Shown here: positions 9,561-17,554 of the stretch, piece by piece
Numbering within the stretch: the stretch's first letter is position 1
How the letters are laid out: each line of letters begins with the position of its first letter
Assembly: GCA_001275005.1 (NCBI GenBank)
Contig: JWZX01002902.1
Location: forward strand, 1-40,390
DNA length: 40,390 nucleotides
Direction: 5' to 3'
Origin: Chrysochromulina tobinii
Taxonomy: Eukaryota > Haptophyta > Prymnesiales > Chrysochromulinaceae
The notes under the pieces: generated by a model
The model's input: the letters and a program-made list of their open reading frames with translations, nothing else
Told to the model about the DNA's origin: nothing
Database searches by the model: none
Made by a program: the position numbers and the translations under genes

Positions 9561-10724
9561 ATGGCGGCGCATTTCTGTGTGGGCAGCGGCGCGGCACAGC
9601 GTCGGAGTTGGCTATCGCCGGAGTTGAAGGCCAAGCTCGAGGCTGTTGTCGAACACATCGGCCAGCCGGGCAAGGGCATCTCCGCCTGCGATGAGAGCGC
9701 CCGCACGATCAATCCACGGTTCGAAAAGGTGGGCGTGGAGGCGAGCGAGGATCGGCGCCGTGCGTACCGCCAGATGCTTTTCGAGGCCGAGGGCGCCGAG
9801 CAGCTCGTTTCGGGCGCCATCCTCGATCCGGAGACCGTCTTCCAGAAGAGTGACAAGGGCGTGCCGCTGCCCAAGCTGCTCGCAGAACGTGGCATTCTGC
9901 CGGGTGTCAAGCCCTCGCTCCAGGTGTACAAGCTGCCTGGCTGTGACGGCGAGACAGTGATGCAGGGGCTCGACTCGCTCGCCGAGCGCCTGCGCGAGTA
10001 CCGCGAGGCCGGCTGCGTCTTCGCCAAGTGGCGCTCGCCACTCGACGTGGACGTGGCCGCGGGGAAGCCGTCGCAGCTGGCGATCGAGGCGAACATGCGA
10101 GACCAGGCACGGTACGCGCTCATCTGCCAGAGCGAGGGCATCGTGCCGATCGTCGAGCCCGATCTGGTCCTCGCGGGCACGCACACGCTCGAGGACGCTG
10201 TCGAGATCAACGTGCGCGTCCTCAACGCTCTCTTCAGCTCGATGGCCGAGCACGGTGTGCACCTCGAAGGGTGCATCCTCAAGGTGAACATGGTGAACGC
10301 GGGTAAGAATGGGCCGATCACGTACTCCGCCGAGGAGATCGCCGACGCCAACCTGCGCACGCTTCGGCGCACGCTCCCGGTCGCCGTTCGCACGGTCAAC
10401 TACCTGAGTGGAGGCCAGCCGCTGCCCGATGCATGCGCGCGTCTGGATGCGATCAACCGCCTCAAAACGCAGCGAGGAGGCGACCGATATGCGCCGTGGA
10501 ACCTATCGTACTCGTGGTCCGCGGCGATCCAGCTGCCGCTCTTTGAGCTCTGCCGGGACGGCGAGCTCGCGCGTGATGTGGCCACTGGCCTGCCGCTCAC
10601 CGCGATGGCGGCTCAATACGTGGCGAACCTCCGCATCGCCTCGGCCGCCGCAAAGGGCGAGCTGGCGGCCGCCCTGGTGCCCGACGTGCGCGAGACGACC
10701 GGGACCGCGCCTGCCCTTTCGTAG
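9561..10724 (+). CDS. FBA: Class I fructose-bisphosphate aldolase
   Basis: A 387-residue intronless enzyme that cleaves fructose 1,6-bisphosphate to two triose phosphates. The class I active site is complete: ACDES (Asp44), VFAKWRSPL (Lys156), IVEPDL (Glu199) and the Schiff-base lysine in LEGCILKVNMV (Lys241), with the phosphate-binding LSGGQ near residue 290. The C-terminus is unusual: it ends TAPALS, without the terminal Tyr found in many class I aldolases. There is no obvious plastid presequence, so the product is probably cytosolic. The same frame stays open for about 48 codons after the TAG (see finding), so the annotated end may not be the only one. Confidence 0.92.
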   Translation: MAAHFCVGSGAAQRRSWLSPELKAKLEAVVEHIGQPGKGISACDESARTINPRFEKVGVEASEDRRRAYRQMLFEAEGAEQLVSGAILDPETVFQKSDKGVPLPKLLAERGILPGVKPSLQVYKLPGCDGETVMQGLDSLAERLREYREAGCVFAKWRSPLDVDVAAGKPSQLAIEANMRDQARYALICQSEGIVPIVEPDLVLAGTHTLEDAVEINVRVLNALFSSMAEHGVHLEGCILKVNMVNAGKNGPITYSAEEIADANLRTLRRTLPVAVRTVNYLSGGQPLPDACARLDAINRLKTQRGGDRYAPWNLSYSWSAAIQLPLFELCRDGELARDVATGLPLTAMAAQYVANLRIASAAAKGELAAALVPDVRETTGTAPALS

Positions 10725-10913
10725 GCCCAGGGGATGAGTGTTGTTGGAGCCGCCGCTGCGCCCAAGAAGGAGCGTGAATACAGCGGCGGTGCGAACGCGC
10801 TCTGCGTTGGCATGGGGGCCCAGGGTGGCTGGCTGACCGGACGACGCGTCCCAGTGGTGCGCAGTGGTTGACTAGAATGTAATACTACTGTAGTACATTT
10901 ACAGCTACGTCGA

Positions 10914-11978
10914 TCAGTCCTGTTTGCAAAACTGGTTGTCGGTGCTGAACTGCTGTGGTACGTACATCACCTCGGGCGTCCTGCGGAAGAGCGCAAAGCA
11001 GCACCAGCCACATGTGCCAAACAGCTCCAGCTCGGCATCGTTGTGGACCTCCGGGCTGAGCCACAAGAGACTGCGCCCTCCCATGAGATATAGATCGTAG
11101 CCCCATGCCTGCGCTGCCCTGGCGAGGGACGGAATGCTCGCCTTGGCGCCGCCCCGAAAGGGGTCCTCCTGCAGACTCAGACGAGCCCTGTGCCAATGTG
11201 TGCAGCACTCAAACGTGACGACCGCGGCCTTGCGCTGCGACAGAGTTTCCTTGGCGCTCATGAGGATCATCCCATCAAAGCCCTCGGCGTCAATCTTGAC
11301 CAATGTAATCGGCGAGCGCACGTGTGTTGTCACGAAATGGTCGAGGGTCGTCACGTTCATCATGGTGCACCTCAAGTTGTCGGTCGCATGATTTGGCACG
11401 TCCGATGCTCGCATCGAGCTCATCAACCTGTCGCCGATGTCCGCCGACATTTTCGACTCGCAGACGCGCGTTGGTGGCGCAGGACGACTCGAGGCCGCGG
11501 GTTTATGCAGACTCTCGACGCCCACACCGCGCAATTTCAGGCCCTTCAACTTCAGCTCACTCGCCGCCAGCGACCTGAAATTGCTGGGCCGCATCTCGAT
11601 GCCATGGTAGTAGAAATGGCTGTGTGTTGGACAATAGGATGTGACGCTCTTTTGCGGCCCCATCGCCTGGCATGGCGATGGGTCCAGATGCGACAACGGG
11701 TGCAGCTTCTGCACGATGCGGTCCAATTGCTTGTCCCAGAGCTCCAGAATGTGGGGCATCTTCATGCCCTTGTAGGCGCCCATCTCAATGATTGTTCCCG
11801 GCGGCAGACGCATATTTTCAAGCGGAAACTCATTACCCTCATACTTCCAAGCTTGATGGAAAAGGGCGATCTGCCGCTGCGCGAGGGTAGTCGGCACGCG
11901 GCACGGTGCCTCAAAGGCACTTGTGTTCCAATCGGGCGTACGCGGTCCAAGGAGCGTGAGTGGCGGCGACGAATTCAT
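10914..11978 (-). CDS. FkbM-family methyltransferase-like protein
   Basis: A 354-residue intronless frame. The core motif of FkbM-type SAM-dependent methyltransferases is clear in the C-terminal half: TTLDHFV, then ITLVKIDAEGFDGMIL (the acidic motif binding or shaping the cofactor site, about residues 225-240), then the following strand AAVVTFECC. An upstream segment (GTIIEMGAYKGM, about residues 62-73) sits where the glycine-rich cofactor loop would be, though the sequence is divergent. Known family members O-methylate sugars and other small substrates. No signal peptide or membrane segment is seen. The window also encodes an NDP-sugar modifying fusion and a sialate esterase, but there is no proof of a shared pathway. 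Confidence 0.75.
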   Translation of the reverse strand: MNSSPPLTLLGPRTPDWNTSAFEAPCRVPTTLAQRQIALFHQAWKYEGNEFPLENMRLPPGTIIEMGAYKGMKMPHILELWDKQLDRIVQKLHPLSHLDPSPCQAMGPQKSVTSYCPTHSHFYYHGIEMRPSNFRSLAASELKLKGLKLRGVGVESLHKPAASSRPAPPTRVCESKMSADIGDRLMSSMRASDVPNHATDNLRCTMMNVTTLDHFVTTHVRSPITLVKIDAEGFDGMILMSAKETLSQRKAAVVTFECCTHWHRARLSLQEDPFRGGAKASIPSLARAAQAWGYDLYLMGGRSLLWLSPEVHNDAELELFGTCGWCCFALFRRTPEVMYVPQQFSTDNQFCKQD

Positions 11979-12280
11979 TCTCGATGCCTTGCGCCATGGT
12001 CTTTCGAAGGCGAAAAAGGTCCTTCGTTATTTTGCACACTCTCGTGTTGCGTCGCGTCCCCGTGCGGCATGCATGCGCGCTCTGAATATCGGTGTCGACA
12101 GCCCGTCAATCAATACAAGTATCTTTGCAGTTTCTGACTGCCTGCTCGCGACAGACCGGCCGATGTGGGCTCTTTTCTGTTGGCTCTCGTTTCCTGTGAA
12201 GACAAACGTGTTTTCCATTCCCCTCTCGGTGCTCAGGGTCCGCCGCGCCAACTACTCGCAAGCGACTGCAAAGCGTCGCC
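11979..12280. promoter_or_regulatory. Divergent intergenic region
   Basis: Just over 300 bases separate two divergent start codons, so it should hold both promoters. No canonical element is recognisable. Confidence 0.4.
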
Positions 12281-12919
12281 ATGACGATACGTAGATGGCT
12301 TGCCGGGCTGCTCCACCTGTGCTCATACCTGAGTGTGAACGCACTAAAACCTCTGCCTCTCGCCCAGCGCCGCAGCATCGTGATAGCTGCAGCCAGTCTG
12401 GGGCTGCCTATGCCTTCACGAGCCATCGATGATTTGCCGGGCCAGGTCACGAAAATGGATGCCTTTCAACTCAAAGCATCGTACAACGGTCTGTTCGATG
12501 CGCTGCAGCAATGGCGGGTGGAGATCGCAGCTGTGCAGCTTGGCAACGAGCCCTCTTCAGTGGTGGCTGTTGCCGGGCTTTCGGACGCAGAGCTCAAACG
12601 CTTTTCGGAGCTCGATAAGTCTGCAGCGGAGGCCGTCAAATCGTTTGAGCAGAGGAAAAACGAGATGCTCCAAAGCCTCTTCCTCGCTCGAGGGGCGGCC
12701 AGGTACGAGAAGGATCCTTCTGTTGCGCTCACCTACATTGAGAAGGCCAGGGGAGCGGCCGAGGGCGCCATGGGCGATCTGGGTACGATCGCCACGATTG
12801 CTGGTGTGAAGCTCACGCGCCGACCGCCCACAAAGGCCGCCGCTGCCTCAGCTGAGGCGGCTCTCACCTTCACGCCACGGGTGGCTCCCGCGCCGCCGGA
12901 CAATAAGCTGACGTTTTAA
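12281..12919 (+). CDS. Predicted plastid thylakoid-lumen protein
   Basis: A 212-residue intronless protein. The N-terminus has three parts: a hydrophobic ER-type signal (about 1-22), a short transit-like stretch, and RRSIVIAAASLGLPMPSRA, a twin-Arg plus hydrophobic core with an A-x-A-like cleavage site, as in lumenal proteins imported by the Tat route. The mature part (about 150 residues) is helical, rich in Ala, Glu and Lys, and recalls small four-helix lumen proteins of the PsbQ type, but I cannot assign it to PsbQ. The Ala/Pro-rich tail ends NKLTF. The presequence is the best sign in the window of a photosynthetic host with a complex plastid. Confidence 0.7.
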   Translation: MTIRRWLAGLLHLCSYLSVNALKPLPLAQRRSIVIAAASLGLPMPSRAIDDLPGQVTKMDAFQLKASYNGLFDALQQWRVEIAAVQLGNEPSSVVAVAGLSDAELKRFSELDKSAAEAVKSFEQRKNEMLQSLFLARGAARYEKDPSVALTYIEKARGAAEGAMGDLGTIATIAGVKLTRRPPTKAAAASAEAALTFTPRVAPAPPDNKLTF

Positions 12920-13079
12920 TGCGAGTACGAACGACCGTTCGAGGTGCCCACGTGAGCCAAAGTTATAGGGCCTCTTCCCATGACCCTCTTTCAGCCAATT
13001 CACGCTCCAAAACTTCTCCGCTCACACCTCCGGCGCGCCGCCTTGTACCAGTATAGGGGGTCAAACAAGGCCCGAGTGG

Positions 13080-15164
13080 ATGGCTTTCGTGTCCATCGTC
13101 ACGTCGGCCCTCCTGCGCGATGACACGATGCGCCCACCATTGCCGTATGACATGATGCGCCCACGACTGCCGTACACGTCCAAATCAACGTGCAGTCCGA
13201 AGCTCATTAGCAACAACAGCGACGCCCCAGCCCATGATCTCGCGCAGACGCACGAACCTGAGACTGCTGATGAGTGCATCAAGGCGTGCTGCAACGAGCC
13301 GCGCTGTGGCGGCGTCCTATTCCAGCCGATTGCTAAAGTAACGTGGAGTGCCTGCATCGCTGGGAAGCCGTGCTGCTTCTTGAAGACAGCAATCGCCTCC
13401 ACCCAGCCGTGGCCCAGCCAATTTCCTGGTGGCTCTTTTGTATACGAGATGACCGACCGGCCGCAGGACGACGAGAAGCTTCACTTTTTGTCGGCAACGC
13501 TGGGTTCGCATATGGTGCTCCAGCAGGCGCCGCACTCGGCGACCATCTGGGGCTTTACGCAGGCCGGCGCGCGGGTCGAGACAACCATGACGCCGAGCGA
13601 TGCCACCCGGTGCAAACGGTTTCTGCGCGCGCCATGCGAGGCGCAGACGCTGGTCACCTTTGCAGAGGACGATGGGACGTGGCGCCAGAAGCTGCCGCCC
13701 ACGCTCGCGTCCAAGGCCGCCTTCGACTTCCGCATCGTCGCCTCGAACGAGACCGTGGCCTCTCTGGCCGAGGCGGCCATCGTCGATGTGCTCTTCGGGG
13801 AGGTGTTCATTTGCGGTGGCCAGTCGAATATGGAGTTCGGCATGCCCACGGTCACGAACGCCACGGCGGAACAGCAGCGGGCGAACGCGTACCCGACGAT
13901 ACGTTTCTACTCCGTAGGCCACTCGACCGCAAGCGCGTCGCCCCTTCGCGACCTCCAGACGGTTTGGGAGCCATGGCAGGTAGCGAGCAATGAGACGATC
14001 TGCAAGGACTTGTCGGGCAACTTGTTTGCGACGTTCAGCGCGTCGTGCTGGTTCTTCGGGCGCATGCTGTCGGAGGCTCTCTCGCCAGAGGGCGACGTGC
14101 CCATCGGCCTGATTTCTAATAATTGGGGCGGCACCAAGCTCGAGGTTTGGGTCCCCGCGGCCGCCTTGGCCGAATGTAACGCCACATCCTCATTCACACC
14201 GGGCGACGGCCCGATGTGGAATGCGATGATCCTTCCGTATACGGTCGGCCCGATGGCGATCGCGGGCTTCGCATGGTACCAAGGCGAAGCGGACACGGCG
14301 AGCGAGCAGAGCGCCGCGATGTACGGTTGCACCTTCCCATCGCTCATCCGGCATTGGCGCGCGGCCTTCCACAACCCGTACGCCTATTTTGGGTTTGTGC
14401 AGCTCTCCACTTGGTGTGCGCTGCCGCCCGAGTCGCTTCCGCAGATGCGCGCGGCGCAGATGCGCGCCCTCGAGCTCGATCACGTCGGTTATGCGACAGG
14501 TGCCGACCATGGGATGGGGTGTAACATTCATCCAGGGGCCAAGCAATTCGTGGGCGAGCGGCTCGCGCGTGCCGCCCTCGCGATCCAATACGGGCGCGAG
14601 GACGTCACGTGGCGCTCGCCCACGTACAAGCGCGCTGTGCCGACGACATTCCAACTGGACGGCGGCAGCAGCGATGGTATCATAGGTGGCATTGGTGCTC
14701 GCGGCCCAGGCATCATAGGTGGCATTGGTGCTGCGGCCAGCGTCAGTGTGCGTGTGAGCCTGAATGACGTGAGCGACGCGGGGCTGTACACGGTGTACCC
14801 AGCCAATTACCTGCCGCCTAATTACGCCGAAGTGGAGCCTACGCCTGTCGACTGCTTCGGCACGTTTGTAGTGAACGCGACCTACAATGCGTCCATGACA
14901 GTGCAGTGTGCGTGGGCGGCGTTGCTCGTCGAGGGTGCTGGCTGGCTCAATGCAACCGTCACGGTGCCCTCGGACGATCTTCGCAGCCTGCTGCTGACCG
15001 CCCAGCTGCCGCCTGCTCGGCAGCCGCCAGCTCGGTGGGTCGCCGCGGCCCCTGCCGTCATGGGCAGCGCGTACGGCTGGGGCCCGATCCCAATGATGAA
15101 TGTGTACGACAAGGGCACTGGCTTGCCCGTGCTCGGCTGGAACGAGTCCATGACGCCTCCGTGA
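13080..15164 (+). CDS. Sialate O-acetylesterase-like enzyme with apple-like N-terminal module
   Basis: 694 residues, no intron. Residues about 45-125 form a Cys-rich apple/PAN-like module (ADECIKACCNEPRCGGVLFQP). The catalytic part carries the hallmarks of the SASA/SIAE group: LGSHMVLQQAP, FICGGQSNMEF (nucleophile Ser, about residue 249), SNNWGGTKLEVW, WYQGEAD and ADHGMGCNIHPGAKQFVGERLA (Asp/His end of the triad, about 475-495). Such enzymes remove O-acetyl groups from sialic acid or related glycans. The C-terminal beta part ends with GLPVLGWNES. A short in-frame repeat (GIIGGIGA twice, 14678-14725) interrupts the domain. No clear signal peptide follows the ATG at 13080, so a missed upstream exon is possible. 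The substrate in an alga is unknown. Confidence 0.85.
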   Translation: MAFVSIVTSALLRDDTMRPPLPYDMMRPRLPYTSKSTCSPKLISNNSDAPAHDLAQTHEPETADECIKACCNEPRCGGVLFQPIAKVTWSACIAGKPCCFLKTAIASTQPWPSQFPGGSFVYEMTDRPQDDEKLHFLSATLGSHMVLQQAPHSATIWGFTQAGARVETTMTPSDATRCKRFLRAPCEAQTLVTFAEDDGTWRQKLPPTLASKAAFDFRIVASNETVASLAEAAIVDVLFGEVFICGGQSNMEFGMPTVTNATAEQQRANAYPTIRFYSVGHSTASASPLRDLQTVWEPWQVASNETICKDLSGNLFATFSASCWFFGRMLSEALSPEGDVPIGLISNNWGGTKLEVWVPAAALAECNATSSFTPGDGPMWNAMILPYTVGPMAIAGFAWYQGEADTASEQSAAMYGCTFPSLIRHWRAAFHNPYAYFGFVQLSTWCALPPESLPQMRAAQMRALELDHVGYATGADHGMGCNIHPGAKQFVGERLARAALAIQYGREDVTWRSPTYKRAVPTTFQLDGGSSDGIIGGIGARGPGIIGGIGAAASVSVRVSLNDVSDAGLYTVYPANYLPPNYAEVEPTPVDCFGTFVVNATYNASMTVQCAWAALLVEGAGWLNATVTVPSDDLRSLLLTAQLPPARQPPARWVAAAPAVMGSAYGWGPIPMMNVYDKGTGLPVLGWNESMTPP

Positions 15165-15447
15165 GTGTCTGGGACTCGTCTTTGACGTTGCACAGACGTG
15201 CCTGACAGGCTGACTGCCTGTTTTTGTTCATTAACAATTTTGCTAAGCAATGACGGGACCATTGTACCCTGGCTGCGATTCGTTACCGAAGCGGGGTTTT
15301 GCGAGCGACTCGCAACTTTGACTTGAACTTGACTTGACTTGACATGACGATTTGCAAGCAGGCGCGCTCGCTTTCTCGCACGCCAGAGATTCCCGAGCGA
15401 GCAAACGCCGCTTCACCATAATCCACGCTTACGCAACAAGCCTAGAG
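15165..15447. promoter_or_regulatory. Intergenic region with (TTGAC)n run
   Basis: The gap between two genes in tandem carries CTTGA/TTGAC repeats at about 15317-15347. It presumably holds the 3' UTR of the esterase and the promoter of the BTB gene. No finer element can be assigned. Confidence 0.4.
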
Positions 15448-17283
15448 ATGCCGGACAAGATTCTGCTCAACATCGGAGGCACAAGGTTTCATGCCACTCG
15501 TGCCACGCTGCAACGGGGCACATACTTCAGTGCGCTACTTGATCGTGAGTCGAAGACGCACTTCGAGTCTGATGGCAGCATTTTCATCGACAGAGATGGA
15601 ACTCATTTCCGCCACATTCTCAACTTCTTCCGTGATGGGCGCGTGCCAGATCTGCCGGAGCCCCACCGATCGGAGCTGTGTGCCGAGGCAGGTTACTACC
15701 GAGTTGGCGAATTGGTTGCAGGCTTGTCTAGGCCTTCAAAGGAGCAGGAGGCGGCCATCGCAGCAGCGGAGGCTGACAAGGCTGCAGTGGTGGCGGCAGC
15801 AGTGGAGGCAGCGGAGAGGGCGGCGGAGACGATTGCGGCGGAGAAACTAGCGGTGGAGAAGGCGGCATTTGAGGCCAAGCTGGAAGCCCTAGCGCGGGCG
15901 TCAGAGGAGAAGCTAGCGATGGCGGAGGCGACGGTCGCGGCTGCGAAGGCGGATCACAAAGACAAGGAGGCGCGTGTCGCGCAAGACGCGCCCTGCGATC
16001 CAAAGTGCGGTCACAGCCTGCAAGCTGCGACTGGTCGGTGCGCCATCGGAGGCGGCGGCGGACTAGGCAGTTGCCTCATCACCTTCTGTGCCTTCGGTGC
16101 GCCGCTGCTTCTCGTCGTGTCCCTCATCCTCTGTCTCGTGCGTTCGCGCCGGCAGCGGTCGTGCAAGTGCGCCACCTACCGCGCTGCACATGGCCACGCG
16201 CCCACTCAGAGCGCATACTTTTCGATCAAAGAGACGACCAAAGACGCGCCCGAGCCACCCGACCTGCACAAGCACCCAATCTGGCTCCAGTACGGTAAGA
16301 AGGGCTTCAAGGACGGCGACGCGATGGACATGAGCATCGTGCCCGAGGGCAACCGTGTCTCCACGTACGTGATCACACAGTTGGGCCGCGCCGACTGCCA
16401 CGGCGAGCGCGTTATTTGCGGCCCGTCGCTGCGTGTCGCGCCGCCGACGACCAAACCCGCCGCCCCGCCGGCGCCCCCCGCCCCCGCGGACCACCCAAAC
16501 AGCTCAAGTAAGGCAGCGACCGCGACCATCGGGCCGCCCTCGTCGGTGGGCAAGAGGCCCATCTGCCTTGCGCCGCTCGAAGTTGCTTCACCTTCATCTT
16601 CACGCTCATCTTCACCTTTGTCTGTGCTTGCAACACCGAGTGCAGCGGAAAGGGCGGGGGGCGAGGCAACTGCGAACCGCGTCTTTCCCGACACGAAACA
16701 TCGAGGCTGCACATTCGAGGAGGTACGCACGACCGACCCCAGTTACGTCCGCTGGGCGATGAGCGTAAGAGAACCGTTCGGGACGATCGCGGCTTTGGTC
16801 ACCTACTGCGAGGCCAAGGAGGCGGCCGACACGGTGACGACTGAGAGGTCATCTGATGAGGTCGATCGCGTGATGGAGGGTAGGCCATACAGTCAAGAAG
16901 CAGCTTTTGCAGTGCTCAACCAGCAACTGCTCGGGGACATGAGCGCCTTCCCGAGCGCTTTCCATCTCCAGGCGGCGACCGTTAGTCTAGACGGCCACAC
17001 GCCGCTGCTGACGCCGGTATTACTCTCGCTGGCGCAGACGAATGCGAGCGGCGTCGCTCTCGCGTCGCCTGACAAGGAAAACGCCGGTCTCCACACGCCG
17101 TCGATCTCTTCGCCGACGTGCCATCGGCGGTCATTGTCTCGCTTGCCCTGTGGCGGCCCTCGCCGTCACAAAAGCTGCGGTTGCCTACCCCCACATGTAC
17201 TCGAACCATCTCGTTCTCTGTCATCACCGCTTCTATCACAACAACGTTCCCAACGTCTCTTGGGTGTGAGGAGTCCGCGCTGA
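15448..17283 (+). CDS. BTB/T1 (KCTD-type) membrane protein with DUF3820-like motif
   Basis: A 611-residue intronless protein; start at the ATG of MPDKILLNIGG, which is the normal start of a T1 domain. Residues 1-95 are a KCTD/Kv-type BTB domain (LNIGGTRFHATRATL, YFSALL, FIDRDGTHFRHILNFFRDG). An Ala/Glu/Lys coiled coil follows (about 100-175), then a Cys/Gly stretch and one transmembrane segment (SCLITFCAFGAPLLLVVSL, about 207-230). The next part (SAYFSIKETTKD to HGERVICGPS) is unrecognised. Near 412-437, GCTFEEVRTTDPSYVRWAM matches the short pattern of DUF3820/exonuclease-associated motifs. BTB domains of this type form oligomers and often recruit cullin E3 ligases; combining one with a membrane anchor and this motif is unusual. 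The last 40 or so residues are Arg/Ser-rich. Confidence 0.72.
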   Translation: MPDKILLNIGGTRFHATRATLQRGTYFSALLDRESKTHFESDGSIFIDRDGTHFRHILNFFRDGRVPDLPEPHRSELCAEAGYYRVGELVAGLSRPSKEQEAAIAAAEADKAAVVAAAVEAAERAAETIAAEKLAVEKAAFEAKLEALARASEEKLAMAEATVAAAKADHKDKEARVAQDAPCDPKCGHSLQAATGRCAIGGGGGLGSCLITFCAFGAPLLLVVSLILCLVRSRRQRSCKCATYRAAHGHAPTQSAYFSIKETTKDAPEPPDLHKHPIWLQYGKKGFKDGDAMDMSIVPEGNRVSTYVITQLGRADCHGERVICGPSLRVAPPTTKPAAPPAPPAPADHPNSSSKAATATIGPPSSVGKRPICLAPLEVASPSSSRSSSPLSVLATPSAAERAGGEATANRVFPDTKHRGCTFEEVRTTDPSYVRWAMSVREPFGTIAALVTYCEAKEAADTVTTERSSDEVDRVMEGRPYSQEAAFAVLNQQLLGDMSAFPSAFHLQAATVSLDGHTPLLTPVLLSLAQTNASGVALASPDKENAGLHTPSISSPTCHRRSLSRLPCGGPRRHKSCGCLPPHVLEPSRSLSSPLLSQQRSQRLLGVRSPR

Positions 17284-17554
17284 TCAGTCCATGATACATG
17301 ATCTCCGGCGCCACGCCGGCTGCCACCAGGAGGGCAAACCACGAGAGAGCGGGAAAGCGTCAGGAGGAGCGGGAGCGACAAGTGGCCTAGTGCGTATCGT
17401 ACAGCTGAACAGTATTGAGTTTGTCCGCCTGTGTCATACATTGTAATTATGTGTAGAATCGAATTATGGCTTCGCCTTCGGCCTGAGAAAAAGGTTTATT
17501 GATCGTCGTTTTGAACGCGACGTGCGCGAACCGAATTCGAGTTGCGTCCATGTC
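17284..17554. other. Convergent intergenic region
   Basis: Under 300 bases lie between two 3' ends. It holds an AT-rich stretch at 17435-17505 (TGTAATTATGTGTAGAATCG region), likely UTR. Nothing else is seen. Confidence 0.4.
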
